This document shows, one piece after another, positions 10,911-23,058 of a DNA stretch of 64,000 nucleotides; position 1 is the stretch's first letter; each line of letters starts with the position of its first letter. A model generated the notes under the pieces. That model was not told the DNA's origin and made no database searches. It saw only the letters and a list, made by a program, of their open reading frames with translations. The stretch lies in assembly GCF_002078875.1 (NCBI RefSeq), contig NC_034412.1, forward strand, positions 30,805,065 to 30,869,064. Reading direction: 5' to 3'. Both the position numbers and the translations under genes were made by a program. The stretch comes from Numida meleagris (taxonomy: Eukaryota > Chordata > Aves > Galliformes > Numididae).

Positions 10911-13900
10911 TTTCAATTGGATTTTTGCTAATTTTTAAAGTAAGCAAGATGAATTTTTATTTCTATACAATGTGCACATTCAAGAAGTGCTAAATGCAAA
11001 TGAAACGAGCTATAAAGGCTTGAGTGTGCTGAGAGGAAGCAGAGAAGTAAGCTTCTCTCCTTGTCAGCAGAATGAGACGTGTTATCATCAGTGGTTTAAA
11101 AAAAAAATAAATTGATCAGCTGTACCACATCCAATCAAACTGTTCACATTTACTATGAATGGATAAATTGTACATAACACCTACCTAAATCTAGAATTCC
11201 AGTGATACGAATATGAATTTACTTAGTGCTTGTAAACATCTTGATAGAGCATTAGTGCCATGCAACTGAAAAACACTTTAAAGGTACACTTGACACCCTA
11301 ATGCAAGTTAGACTTGAGTATGTCACACCCTAACACAGAACTGTAGTATCTGATTCAGCTATGATTGGACATCTGTCACTGAATGTAAAACACTGGTGAT
11401 TTTTGAGTACTTTTTCACAGGAAAGAGATATGAAGGAAAAATCCTATATGAATGTTTTCAATTTGCAAGCCACTGGACCTGTTTGTGTGCTATTCAGTTA
11501 GTGGTGTCTCTTTCCAACATGTGTTATAATTTTTCCAAATTACTTTAAATTGCTACACCTTGCATTGATTGTACTGATGTCTGCCTAGGAACACTGCGAT
11601 TCCTTTAATATAGAATGTATGATAATAGTATCACATACCATGAACTTATATTCATTTTGCATATTGTACTGTCCTAAAATCTGAGATGTAAAAAAAATCA
11701 AAGCATATGCTAAAAGCTCTACATTAAAACCATGTGCTTTTCATTGTAGTTCAGCTTATAGTTATTGTACTCAAAAGAGTACAGTAAAAATTAAAGCATT
11801 TAATTTTTCATATGACGCTCTAAAAGACATTTTTAGATTAAAAATGGGTCAAATGTAATAGATATTGATCAGGATTTTATCAAAACCCTTTTCATTGTTT
11901 GGACAATTGGCTTCAGTTTGTGCAAAGGCTGTCACTGTCATTTATGGAGGTTTCTCGTGCACTATATTGCAAAGGTTCCATAATAAAACTACAAATGTCC
12001 ATACATTTTTAAAAAATCCACTGGTGGTGTTAAAAATAAATATGAAATATATAAAGATAACTAAATGTCCATTTCTACATTTGACTAGGGGATGCTTTAA
12101 GGCTTTTTTCAGTACATATTTTGCAGGATATAAGTCCAGAGACATAAGCTCTGATAAACTAAGTGTTGAGGCGGACTGTAGCAGGAGAATTGGGAATATT
12201 TTCTTCAAATGTGACTTGAGCTATGCTATTGTGATCAAACAGTTGTCTTGGTTTTCAAATGCACAGCTGCTTCTCACCTTATTTCTCTGAAAGTCAGCCT
12301 TTGCTTTATCATGGAACCATTTTGTTCACTTGTCTAGATTTGCAAGGCTAAGTGCTGGAAAATTACAGTCTAACTTTTCCACCTTGGATCAGAATGCTGC
12401 ACTCACAGTGGTAAATGGTGATGCCTTAAGTACTTGAGAGATCAGCAGAATTAGAGTATTTTGTAAATAAGGTGCCACTCAGTACAAGGTAATGCTCAAT
12501 GCATGCAAAATCAGACTTTTGAAGGTTTTTTTTTTTAATGTATGAAAAATGAGATTCTCCATTACTATTCTTGTTGTGGTAGACACACCTGCTTTCCATA
12601 CACTTGCTTGCATTCAACCTTATAGGGGTGAATGCTGGCTTTGATCATTTCATGCAATGCAAATTAAATTTAGGAAGGAAAAGCACTCAAGTAATGCAGC
12701 AGGACTTTAATCAATGTGCAGATCATGCCTAGAATTCATGAAAGTGTTTGAAAGGTGACCTCTCAGGTGTTGTTCTGTTTCTTATGCTCATCATCAATGC
12801 AGGAGGCAAGAAGAGGGGCATGATAGTGTGCTTTGAATGTGTTTATTTGATATTCAGTCTTCTAGAGACCATAACCAGCTGATACACGTTAATGTCCTTC
12901 AGTCACATCTAAATAATGTCAGGGCTCAGAATGGTACAGAATCAGGGAATGGCCATGGTGCTTTAACTTCCCACTTAGCACTTACTCTGCCGTGATAAGC
13001 TCTGTGGAGCTGAAACACCCAATTTTTATTTTTTTTTCCCTGAAAACTGAAGAAATTTAGCTAACCTTTTAAGATAGACAGCAGGGTGATGGATGTCCAT
13101 CTTGCAGAATTTTTGGATTGTGTTGAAAGCAGAATTTACAGAAACTGTCACAAGTACTTATGCCTGCAATATTTTCACTACATTTGGCATACCTTTGAGC
13201 TTTCTAGAGCTTGTGTGTTGTTACTTTTTATAATGATTCATTTCTGTATGTATAAAATCCTTCACTGAATACGCTGTTCTAACCTTGCCACTGACTGGAA
13301 TTTTTATCCAAAATAAGTGTGAACCATTACAACTCTCATTACCAGTCATGTCACTTTGGTAATCTTGTATCTCTCAGTGTAGGTCAAAAAAGAGAAAGCT
13401 TATGATTTAGATGGATTTCATATTCCATTAACTTATAGCACAAGGAACATTACTCAGTAGGACCTGATACAGCCCTGCAAATTGTTTCATACCATATTAC
13501 TTTCTTTTGGATCAGATATCTGTTTTAATTTGCATAGACGATACCTCATCTAAACTTATTGCACTTGAGACAAGCAAGTCAGACAGTTTTGAGACTATAC
13601 TGGCTGCTAGTGTCTCTGTCGACAAGTAAAGAGGAAACATAAATTAATTTGCCATTATTAATCCTATCTTCAGAGACTAAACATCATTCCATTCTAGTAA
13701 AAATGTTTAAAGTTTGTTGCATCAGATTTACTTACAACCTTGTGGATATATTGTACAATATGATGCATATAACACACAACAGCCTATTTTGTTCATCTTC
13801 AATCTGATTTAATTAAAAAATATCATTATCATGTTAGAAAAGATAGCTTAGCAAAAAAGATTACATACCCTTAACCATATGCCCAGATACTGCAGCTCAG

Positions 13901-15243
13901 AGCTTTGTTTTATCTCCAACTCTGCTCTTCCCTTCTGCTCTAAAATTCCAAATAGCACCAAATCCTGAGTTCTCTTCTGCAGTATCTCTTCTCATCCTCT
14001 GGATAAAGCTGTGCTGTATTCAGTTTCTAGTTTATCTGCTGAGGCTGTCTCCTTGCTAGTCATCTTTTGTACAGTTTGCTTTCCTTTTAAACCAAGAACA
14101 TTTACTTTCCTATCATTTCACCTGCCACATCTACATCCTCTTCTAAACTGCTCAGTTCTTCTCTTCCTCATCTGTACAGATGAGGAATGAACAGTGCTTC
14201 TTTTTGTCTTCATCTTCCTCTTCGCAACACACCCAAGACCTACTGGTAATCATTGCTTCTTAGGTCATGTTCTGTTACCTACAGTGTTTGAAATGTCTTT
14301 CTCTGTCATTCATGAAAACTGTCTTAAAAATGCTCTTCCCTCCTGTTCTCTCAATCCAATAGTAATCCAATAGACAAAACAACAAAAACAATACCCTGCA
14401 CTTGGAATGTTTTTATTCTTCAGGTAACCCAAAGATTTATTTTTATAAATTGCATTGACTTTTAATTAAATGCTGATTATTGTTAGACTATCATACAACA
14501 TAATTTGTTCAATGTCAAGGGCTTTGTAGCACACATTGGTTAAGGCAGAATGAAAAGCTTCAGAGACAAAAGTCAAACACTCAAAGCTTCTTATAGAGTC
14601 TCTTCTTATAGAGTCAATACCTGAACTGTTTCTACATAACAAAATTAATGCAATATGTTTTCCATCTAAATTCACACAGGCAACTGAAGTAATTTTTTCC
14701 CCTTTGAATTTACATTGATATTGTCCTAATAGCCTGTAATTTTGCTATCTTGTGTGTAATTTCATTTTTCAACTGAGATGACTAAACTTCTCCTTAATAT
14801 CCTGAAAAGGTCTTAACAATTATTTCAGCTGAGGTTTGGCAAACATTTAAAAAATTCTTCCTTTTTGTGTGTTCTGTTTCCTTACATTTTAGTGGGCTTA
14901 TTTTGAGCACTTCTCTTCCAAAATACCCTAATTTTGCATGATAAACATGGATTCACTTATTCTGTAGTTGATTTGGAGAACTGCTTTCACAGCCATTTAA
15001 GATGTAATTTTAGTTGTGAACAGAATTATTAGGTGTCTGAAAGAATTTCCAAAGTCATATCTCTTTCTTGGCAGACAGATTGTAAGAGATGATTTTCTGG
15101 TTTTTTTTTGAGATATACTGTGGAAGGCTTTTTCTGTTCAGTTTTGTTGAGAAATGGAGTAATAATTTAAATATTTAACATTTAGCCTAATGGAATATAT
15201 TTTACTCTACCTACAAACATTTGTCTCAATAGATAGAGTGGTT
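10911..15243. other. AT-rich non-coding stretch
   Basis: No supported gene. An open frame of 141 codons at 11865-12290, with an overlapping antisense frame at 11942-12208, has no domain I recognise. T11 tract at 12526-12536. A CT-rich stretch with weak CTTCT repeats lies at about 13905-14340. Confidence 0.5.
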
Positions 15244-15811
15244 TGTCAATGGTTCTGGGCCAGTTCAGCCCGATTCCGTGACTAAGGGGGCAGGGAGACT
15301 CATGGACCCATGCCCTGGGAGAGGGGGAAGGGGGAAAAGGTAAAAGGTAGGGAGCTGGGCCTAAAAACAAACAAAACAGTGGCAATGAGCTAAGGGAGAA
15401 AACTAATTTAGTAAATGTGATAGCGAAGTGTGAGATAACATAATATAATACAATATATTTGGAATTGAAGTTAATACATCAAATAAAATGAGAGAGAGAG
15501 TGCCCAAAAACCAACAGCCTTACTCTAGTGCTGAAGGCGAGACGGCTGGGGAGCACATACCACAGAGATGAGCAGTAAATGAAGGGACACTCCCAAGGGA
15601 CTCCCAAGCAGTTTTATCTTTCCCTCTGAATGGAAACGGAAACAGAACAGTGAAAGTCTTCTGGGAGATGTAGTTCTTCTTCTCTTCTGAAAGCCAGGTA
15701 CCTGGAAATATCGACAGTCCGTGGAACTGGGGAATTAACTCTTTAACTTCCAGTGCATTGCATGATATTATGGTGTGGAATACAGAAAACAGAAATCATA
15801 AAGCCATGACA
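15244..15811 (-). mobile_element. Solo LTR, family A, with TGGTT target duplication
   Basis: The element starts TGTCAATGG at 15244 and ends CCATGACA at 15811, giving TGTCA...TGACA termini. TGGTT flanks it on both sides (15239-15243 and 15812-15816), so the 5-bp target duplication is perfect. The minus-strand sense is inferred by alignment with 28004-28532, including shared ATTCCGTGAC and GAGAGAGAG blocks. No internal retroviral sequence is present, so it is a solo LTR left by LTR-LTR recombination. A 5-bp duplication fits ERVL or some gamma-like elements. It is more diverged from 28004-28532 than the edge copy is, which suggests an older insertion or another subfamily. Confidence 0.92.
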
Positions 15812-18800
15812 TGGTTGTATATAGATGTTTTGTAAATATATGCTGATGTTTAATTCTTCTAGCTTTATATGCTAAGTGTTTTAGTCTTGTTACAAAGCTG
15901 GAACTGCATGTATTTCCTATACACACATTGACTGATGGGTGCACAGATATTCTTTGACATATAAAGATAATTGTACATGTGGTTTTTTTAGTACTTTTTT
16001 TTTGTCTTTTTTTTTCTGTAGCATAAAAAGATTTCCTCTGCTTTTTTCCTTTTTTATCTTTTAGTTAGTAGTCTGACGTGAGACAGGTAGATTTTCTGCC
16101 AGTGGTTTTAAGCACTGTGAGCATAGTGTGTTCTTTTTCACATCTTGGATTTATATATTCAGCTTTGTTCCCTATTACAAAATTATACATTTGCCTAAGG
16201 AATGTTTGAGATTTAATATAGTCTACATTTTGGTATCTTGGAGTTTACTTTTACATGAAGAAAGCAGCAGCAATTTCATTCACTACTGAAAAGCTCATGT
16301 ACTGAAATTTTGGCTACTTTAATGTACAACTTGCATTTACTGTAACTACAGAAACTTGGATAGTAGGGTGTGGTATAAACGTTTTACTGACCTCTCTTTT
16401 GGATACACGCTTCAAAGACTGATATGCAGCAAAGCTATGAATGAGTTATATAGGTCATGAAAGTGACTGAGTTTGTAACAATACAGTCATGCTTTTAGTG
16501 TGTGCCAAAAATATGAGAAAATAACCTTATTAACAATGGATTTAGGGATTTTTTTTCTTGCTATTTTCTTATCTAGGCACTTGCACAGACAGGTTTCCTT
16601 AGTAACATGAATCTCCTTGTTCTTTTCTCAAAGGATTAAAACAAATTTAATTTGCTGAACTCAAGAGACCCTTTAAAATACTCTAAGAAAACTTCTTTAT
16701 TATTTTTTTTTTTATTTTATGAACTAGAGTATAACAATTAATAGGATCTGATATCTTGGGGCTGTCTATGTTGGACATTGATGTTTTGTGGCCCACTGAG
16801 GATCCCCAAAGCCTCCACTGCTCTCTGGAATGAATAAACCAACTCCTGCTTGACAAGCATTTTATTGCATATGCATGCTTTGCCCAGGAATGTTATTTCA
16901 TCTGACTGGCGTACTTGTCATTTTGAAAAGTAAGGATGCTTTGTAGCTTTTGTTTCAGATTTAAGAAAAACAATAATGGAAGATAATGTGGATTAGAAAG
17001 TCTGAGCTCCAGCAGAGGCTTGACTGTGGGCTGTGGTAACTAGGCTATCACTCCAGGTTAGCATTTAGCAGAAGTCCCACCTGCGGTTTGGCAGCCATCC
17101 CTGGAAGTGAGCTTGGGAGGTGCTCAGCAGCTTCTGACTGTTTGAGAGAGCAGTCTGATTTTCAAGAGATTCTTCATCTTGAAATCTTTCTCATCCTTGT
17201 TTTCTAGCAGAGCTTGTTTTCTTACATTTGAAGATGTACTGCCTACAACCAAAATGATCATATCACATACATGGAGAAGAATAATCTAATTTATTTTTCA
17301 GAATGGAATTCCAGTTTTGAGGAAGATTTAGTCTTGCCACTCAGAATTTTAGAAGTGCTTGCCTTTTGAATATCTTCATTTATCAGTCTGAGATTGATGC
17401 AGATATTTCACTGGGCAACATTTGCAACTTCTGATGAAGTACCTACTAGAAATAAATATATGTTAATATCTCAGTAAAATCAGCATTTCTCTTCTGCACT
17501 CAGTGCCAGTGAGTGAACAGTACATGTCAAAGGTTAATTTTCTAATGCATGTCCAAAATGTGTATGTGTCCTTGGGACTGATCTTGTGCAACTAAGGTAG
17601 GAAAATACCACTGCAGGTTTTTGAAGCTGGAAAACTAAAACTGTAGAAGAACATTTTCATGAATCGCTTAAATAATCAAAGATTACCACATGGAAACTCC
17701 TCCTTTCTGAACATCTTTTTGGAGGTGGATAATTGGAGGAGAATATTACCTAAAAATTTGATTGCTCTTCTCATATAGAAGAACAATAATGTTGCTGAAT
17801 TCTGCAAAAGGAAGGTCAGACTCCTAAATTGTTTTTTTTTCACTGAATTATGTGGTTCAGTTAAAAAGCTATGGACAAAACTGAGGAACTTTTTCTCATT
17901 TCCAAGGCACTAGTGCAACAGCAGGTGCCTGATTTCACACTTGACCCTGCATTTTCTCTACTTCAGTGTGGGAAAGAAAGCAAAAATCTCACTTGAAAAT
18001 ACCTCATCTATTAGACATTTGGTTTTTGTTAAAAGGCTCATCCAGCCATCCTCTTGCCTTCTAACATGTTGTGGCTTGCCCCCTCCTTTCCAGTAATTGG
18101 TGATAGAATATACCATATTATAGCATACTTGAAAAGCATGAATTGGTTCAGGATCAGCTTTAAAATACTGTGCACATGAAGGTGGGTTAAAGTTATCGAC
18201 ATCTCCTTGCCTGCCTTGGCACACAACCTTTCTCCCTGCACACTAACTTTTAAGCTTGGCCACCAGGCAGGATTTCCAAGTCTCTAAGCTTGAATTTGTT
18301 ACTGCAAAATTGTATGCATTTAAATTATCTACGGGACACTTTAGGGTTGAAAGCTTTTTTGTTACCTACGTGTTATGAATATGAAAAACCCCTATTATTC
18401 TATCAAGAAAGTAACAATTTAAATTACTCTACACACAGTATAATGTTCCTGCATGTTTCTAATGAAGGTTGGGTTTGTTACTAGCTCTTTTATAAGCTTT
18501 ATACATTTGACAATTCAAGAAGAAGCAATTCATTTACTACAAGCAAAGCAGACCATGCCCACAGCCATCTACAGAAGTGTGTTGGTGGATTGATAACATT
18601 TCAGTAGTAATGTTTTTGAAATGTGCTTGTTCTTAAGCTCTGATTACAAGGTGTAACAGCAAGCATTTTATAGATAGAAGGGGACTTTAATTTCTTAAAA
18701 CCTGTCCTGCTTTCTGCAGGACGTGGTAGTCAGGCTAGTTTTGACAGCAAAGAGGGCAAGTGATGGAGAGGTGATATCTTAGTTGAAATACAGTTGTGGC

Positions 18801-21800
18801 AGTACATGAACAGAGAGAAAGTCTCTAATGCCCCTTGCACAATTAACACTATTTTGCTTGACAAGATGCAGCATTTAGCTCATTGGGAATTCACTGAGTC
18901 AAGATGAGTTACGTTTCAGCAAGATAAATTAACTTCAGAGAACTTCATGCTACTGAGACTTGGAAGCTCAAGTCGGATCATTTACAGTTAATTTTGGTAT
19001 AATCTGTAAGTTGCTCTGCCCTCTCTGGCAAAAATGTCTGCTAGAAATATGTATGAGCTTATTTTGTAAGGTTCTTTTTGGCCATTGCAATGACATACTG
19101 CCCTTTACGCACAGCTTACCAAAGAGCTGAAGCTCAATCTTGTAACCAGGACTCTTCAGGTGAAAAGTAATGAAAAATCTTTTGGATTTCATTATAGCCA
19201 AAGTTTTTTGCTGTGTTTATTTTTTTGATACTGACATTTCAGTGCTTTTAAGCATATCTGCACTCAAAAGTAAAAGCAGGCAGCAGTATGATGTGACACA
19301 TGCAGTAGCATCCTACATTAGCACGTTAGAATATCTGTATTCACAGTAACACAGAAAGGTCATCTGAGTTGATTGTACCTTTAGAAACAGCTTTCAAATG
19401 TATGTCCTTGGAAACGCTGACTATTGACATTTTAGGAACAATCTCATTTTTCACATGACCATAACGCAGCAGTAAAAGCAAATATTTACTAAATGCTGGA
19501 AGCTGTATCAGAATGAGAGTCAGACAGAAATGGTACTTCTTAGCTTGTTCATGTGCTGAAGACTAGTTTTCGTTTTTCTTTCTGTGCTGATGCTGGTTGG
19601 GAGGATGCAGCTGCCTTGTATACTTAGATGCTTTTGACTTATTGCATTCCCTGGGAGTGAAACTTGGACTTTTACAGGAACAAGTCTGGAATCAGAATGA
19701 ACCCAATGTCTTCCTAATGGCTATATTTCTTATAACCCAGATTTTTTTTCTCCCAAAGAATATAAATAATATTTTTAAAAGTTTGCAATATGCCGTTACG
19801 AGCTTCTGTTGTAGTTCCTGAGGGGTGGATTGAGACTTCAGAAAAGGCAAAGTTGACAAGTAAAACCTGGGAAAACACTTTGCTGTGATTTAAGAAAGCA
19901 GAAATGTATTCATGAGCATGCATTCAAATATAGAAATATCAAAAAAACACTGTAAATAAGGATTCAATATCATTCATATAAAATTTTTTTGAGAGCCATC
20001 TTTCTGCATGTCATTGCCCTCAGCAATGTTTCCTTTCCTATTGGACTGAAATTGTACTGTTATTTACCTTGGGCAACAAGGCAACTTTCTATTAAGTGAT
20101 CTTGCATATAGGAAATCACATATGTAGGACAGGTGAGGTGGAAGTTCAGCCTTAGTATTCTCACACTTTAGCTCTTCAAAATTTGAGTATCTGAGCTTAC
20201 ACAGAACAAATTTCATTTTTGTTCTCTGGAAGACATTAGATAGTGTTACACTTATTGATTGCAAATTATTTCAGAATCAGCTGTAGGAAGGGGAGTGCTG
20301 AGTTTTACATAGTCATAATATATTATTTAAATGGGTACATTATGAAGTCGTAATGTTGAACAGAAGATGATAACAGTAAATATGAACACAGAAAAAAAAA
20401 AACAAAAATGTTTGAATCAAATTTAATTATTGAAACTATTTAAGATAGTACTTTTAAATCTAATTCCAGTGCACTTATATTCCATGTATATCTTTAAAAG
20501 CAACATAACCAAAGGGAGAACATTTCCTTTGTATTGAAGGAAACTGAAAAGTAATTGTCAGTTGATTCACTGTGCAAATTTAAATGCATCTATTATGCAC
20601 CTCTGTAGGAACTCATTTTAAAAAAGGGCAGAAAAATAGAATATCAAGTTTTGAAATGCTAGACTGTGGGACAATATCTGTAGAAACTTATATAGCTTTC
20701 CAGTGACTATACAGTTGGAAAGGTTTTAGTTACCAGATCTTATGGAGGTTTTTACCTCCTGCAGGTCCCCTGCCTTTTATACTATGTATGTATATATGTA
20801 TATGGTTATGTATATACATGTGTATACATATATATACATATTATATATATACTATAAAAGTGTAGTGAATATATATATGGTTTATATATGCAGTTACACA
20901 CAGATGTACTCTGTTTATCATGGGGTTAATAATTCAACTTTGTTTTTTTATACTGGATCATATGGTACGTGGCCCTAAGCCTTATTTACTTTCCCATTTG
21001 AACCACACAGAGTACAAAATTGCTCATTTCCTTGTGTATTCCTTTGTTATATTCTTCAGTGGTAGCAGTGAACTGCTTCAGAAACCCTAAGGAATTTACC
21101 TTCACAGTGATCTTAAGTGTTTCCTTATTGCCCATTTTTACTGCGGATCAGAAGAACAAATTTAAAATAGGGAGTACTCACTAATTTGTGTGTCAAACTT
21201 GGTCTAGTTTCCCACTGGTCTTGGTACCAGCTCAGTTCTTACTGATTTGAATGCATCAGTCAGCATTTCTGGTTTTAGAAACCCTTGAGCTGCAAATCAC
21301 TGGACTCTGGGATTTTTTTTTTCCTCCACTATATACTTGCTCTGTTTTTATACCCTGACTGAAATCATTGGCTGTTGATCAGGACTAGGTTAACTGTATC
21401 ACAGAAGGATTGGTTTTGATACTACCATTCCTATTTTCTTGAGGACAAAACCGATTCATTCACAGCATTTTTTTTTCTTGTGAAAGAGAGTGGGTCTTTC
21501 TGATTGGAAAGCAACCACAAATTATCTAGTTGTTGTGCAGTGCTCAACATCAAGTAAGCCCTAAATCATCCTGTTTCTTTAGAGGCAGAATCACTCGCTT
21601 CATTACCATGCAATGAAATGAAAAGAAAAGAAATAATAAATGAAAACTAATGTGTAAAGTCAGGAAGGTGCCAACTTGTGGTTTCTATGTCTTAAAAGTA
21701 CCCAGGCTGTAGGCAAGATGATACTAGTATAAGAAAATGTTGCGCAGAATGAGCATTAGATTTATGCTGTTTGGGGCTCTAACGTGCAGCATTTATAAGC

Positions 21801-21929
21801 TTCACTGGCATCTCATTATCCCCATTTCCTATTTCTATGACTGTTTTCTGGAAGTGTGTGTAAGCCAACCTCCTGTACGTATGAAGGCTCTTCCCAAGGA
21901 GTTCAGTGAACAGGACATGCAAACAGGGC
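15812..21929. other. AT-rich non-coding stretch with one AT microsatellite
   Basis: No supported gene. Apart from the TATG/TA-rich satellite listed separately, only T- and A-rich tracts are seen (for example 15990-16015, 16700-16715, 20390-20405). Open frames at 17958-18241 (minus) and 19597-19923 look random. Confidence 0.5.
20769..20893. repeat. TA/TATG-rich imperfect microsatellite
   Basis: Irregular runs of TATG, TATA and TACA cover this stretch. The Tyr/Ile/Met/Val-rich open frame over it (20742-20978) is a by-product of the repeat. Confidence 0.85.
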
Positions 21930-22800
21930 AGTGTGTAGCAGTTGGTGCAGACAGAGCAAGCAAGGAGGGCATTAGGCAGGCTGCTCTTCTCATCTGGGAC
22001 TGCGAGGGTGCAGCACTCTGTTGAAACTAACATGTTGACCACCTGCCACAACAGCCGGGCTGAGGCAGCAACCCAAATAAAGGACCACAACATTTCTGGG
22101 CTGATGTGTCCACCCAGATGGACCTCCTGTGGAGTGAAAGAGCTGACCAGACCTTCAGCTGTGGGCAGAGGCACTTCAGCCAGACTACTGGCAATGTTGT
22201 CTTCTCTGAGGAGTCATTACTGGACTGGCTGAAGTGCCTCTACAACAACACATGCAGCCTGGGTAATAAGCTGGAAGAGCTGGAAGCCATGGTGCAGTTA
22301 GTAAACTATGACCTAACTGTGACCACAGAAATGCGATGGGATGATTCACATGACTGGAGCATAATGATCAAGGGCTACAAGCTTTTTAGAAGAGAGAGGC
22401 AGGGAAAGAGGTATGGGAGAGTTAACCCTCTATGTTAAGAGGTGGATAGAATGCAAATTGCTGCCTCTGAGAAACAGACACAATCAGGTTGAGAGCCTGT
22501 GGGTGAAAATCAGAGACTGGACCAATAAAGTACATCTGGTTGTCGAGGTCTACTACAGGCCACCTTCAGGGGAGATTCAGGTTGGATGTTAGGAAATACT
22601 TCTTCTCCAAGAGAGTGGTCAGGCGCTGGAACTGGCTGCCCAGGGAGGTGGTGGAGTCACTGCCTCTGGAGGTGTTCAAGGAACATTTAGATGTTGTACT
22701 GAGGGACAGGGTTTACTGGAAAATGTTGGTGATATGTGGACAGTTGGACTGGATGATCTTAGAGGTCTTTTCCAACCTTGGTGATTCTATGATTCTATGA
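21930..22800 (+). mobile_element. Internally deleted CR1 LINE (5' endonuclease part joined to 3' tail)
   Basis: The left part encodes the start of the CR1 ORF2 endonuclease domain. It reads CLYNNTCSLGNKLEELEAMV from about 22235, then TTEMRWDDSHDW, whose Glu (22328-22330) aligns with the catalytic Glu of APE-type endonucleases, and later VVEVYYRPP. At about 22563 the sequence jumps to the CR1 3' region: [19 protein letters not shown] in one frame, then the 3' tail with ATTCTATG units ending near 22800. The rest of the endonuclease and the whole RT, roughly 2.5 kb in a standard CR1, are missing. The 5' edge in the leader/ORF1 area is uncertain. Confidence 0.85.
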
Positions 22801-23058
22801 ATGGGGGGGACCACAAAGATGATCAAGGGGCTGGAGCACCTCTTCTATGAAGAAAGGTTGAGGGAATTGGGCTTGTTTAGCTTGGAGAAGAGAAGCCTTG
22901 TGTGAGAGCTCGTTGCAGCCTTCCAGTACTTGAAGGGTGCCTACAAGCAGGAGAGGGATTGACATTTTACACAGTCCGGAAATGATAGGACAAGGAGAAA
23001 TGTCTTTAAACTAGAAGAGGGGAAATTTAGGTTAGATGTTAAGCAGATTTTTTTTCAA
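22801..23058 (+). mobile_element. Second CR1 fragment abutting the first
   Basis: This matches the CR1 region just upstream of the 3' tail: the GATGATCAAGGGGCTGGAGC block, then the AGCCTTCCAGTACTTGAAGG block and the TTAGGTTAGATGTTAAGCAG block. It stops at about 23058 without the terminal 200 bases and octamers. In an intact CR1 this segment comes before the sequence found at 22570-22800, so the order is wrong for a single copy. It is probably a separate insertion or a rearranged copy. Confidence 0.85.

Noticed and set aside
11865..12290. 141-codon plus frame as a gene
   Set aside because: No domain, an overlapping antisense frame and AT-driven composition; no splice or promoter context.
20742..20978. 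Tyr/Met/Val-rich 78-codon frame
   Set aside because: It is the translation of a TATG/TATA microsatellite.
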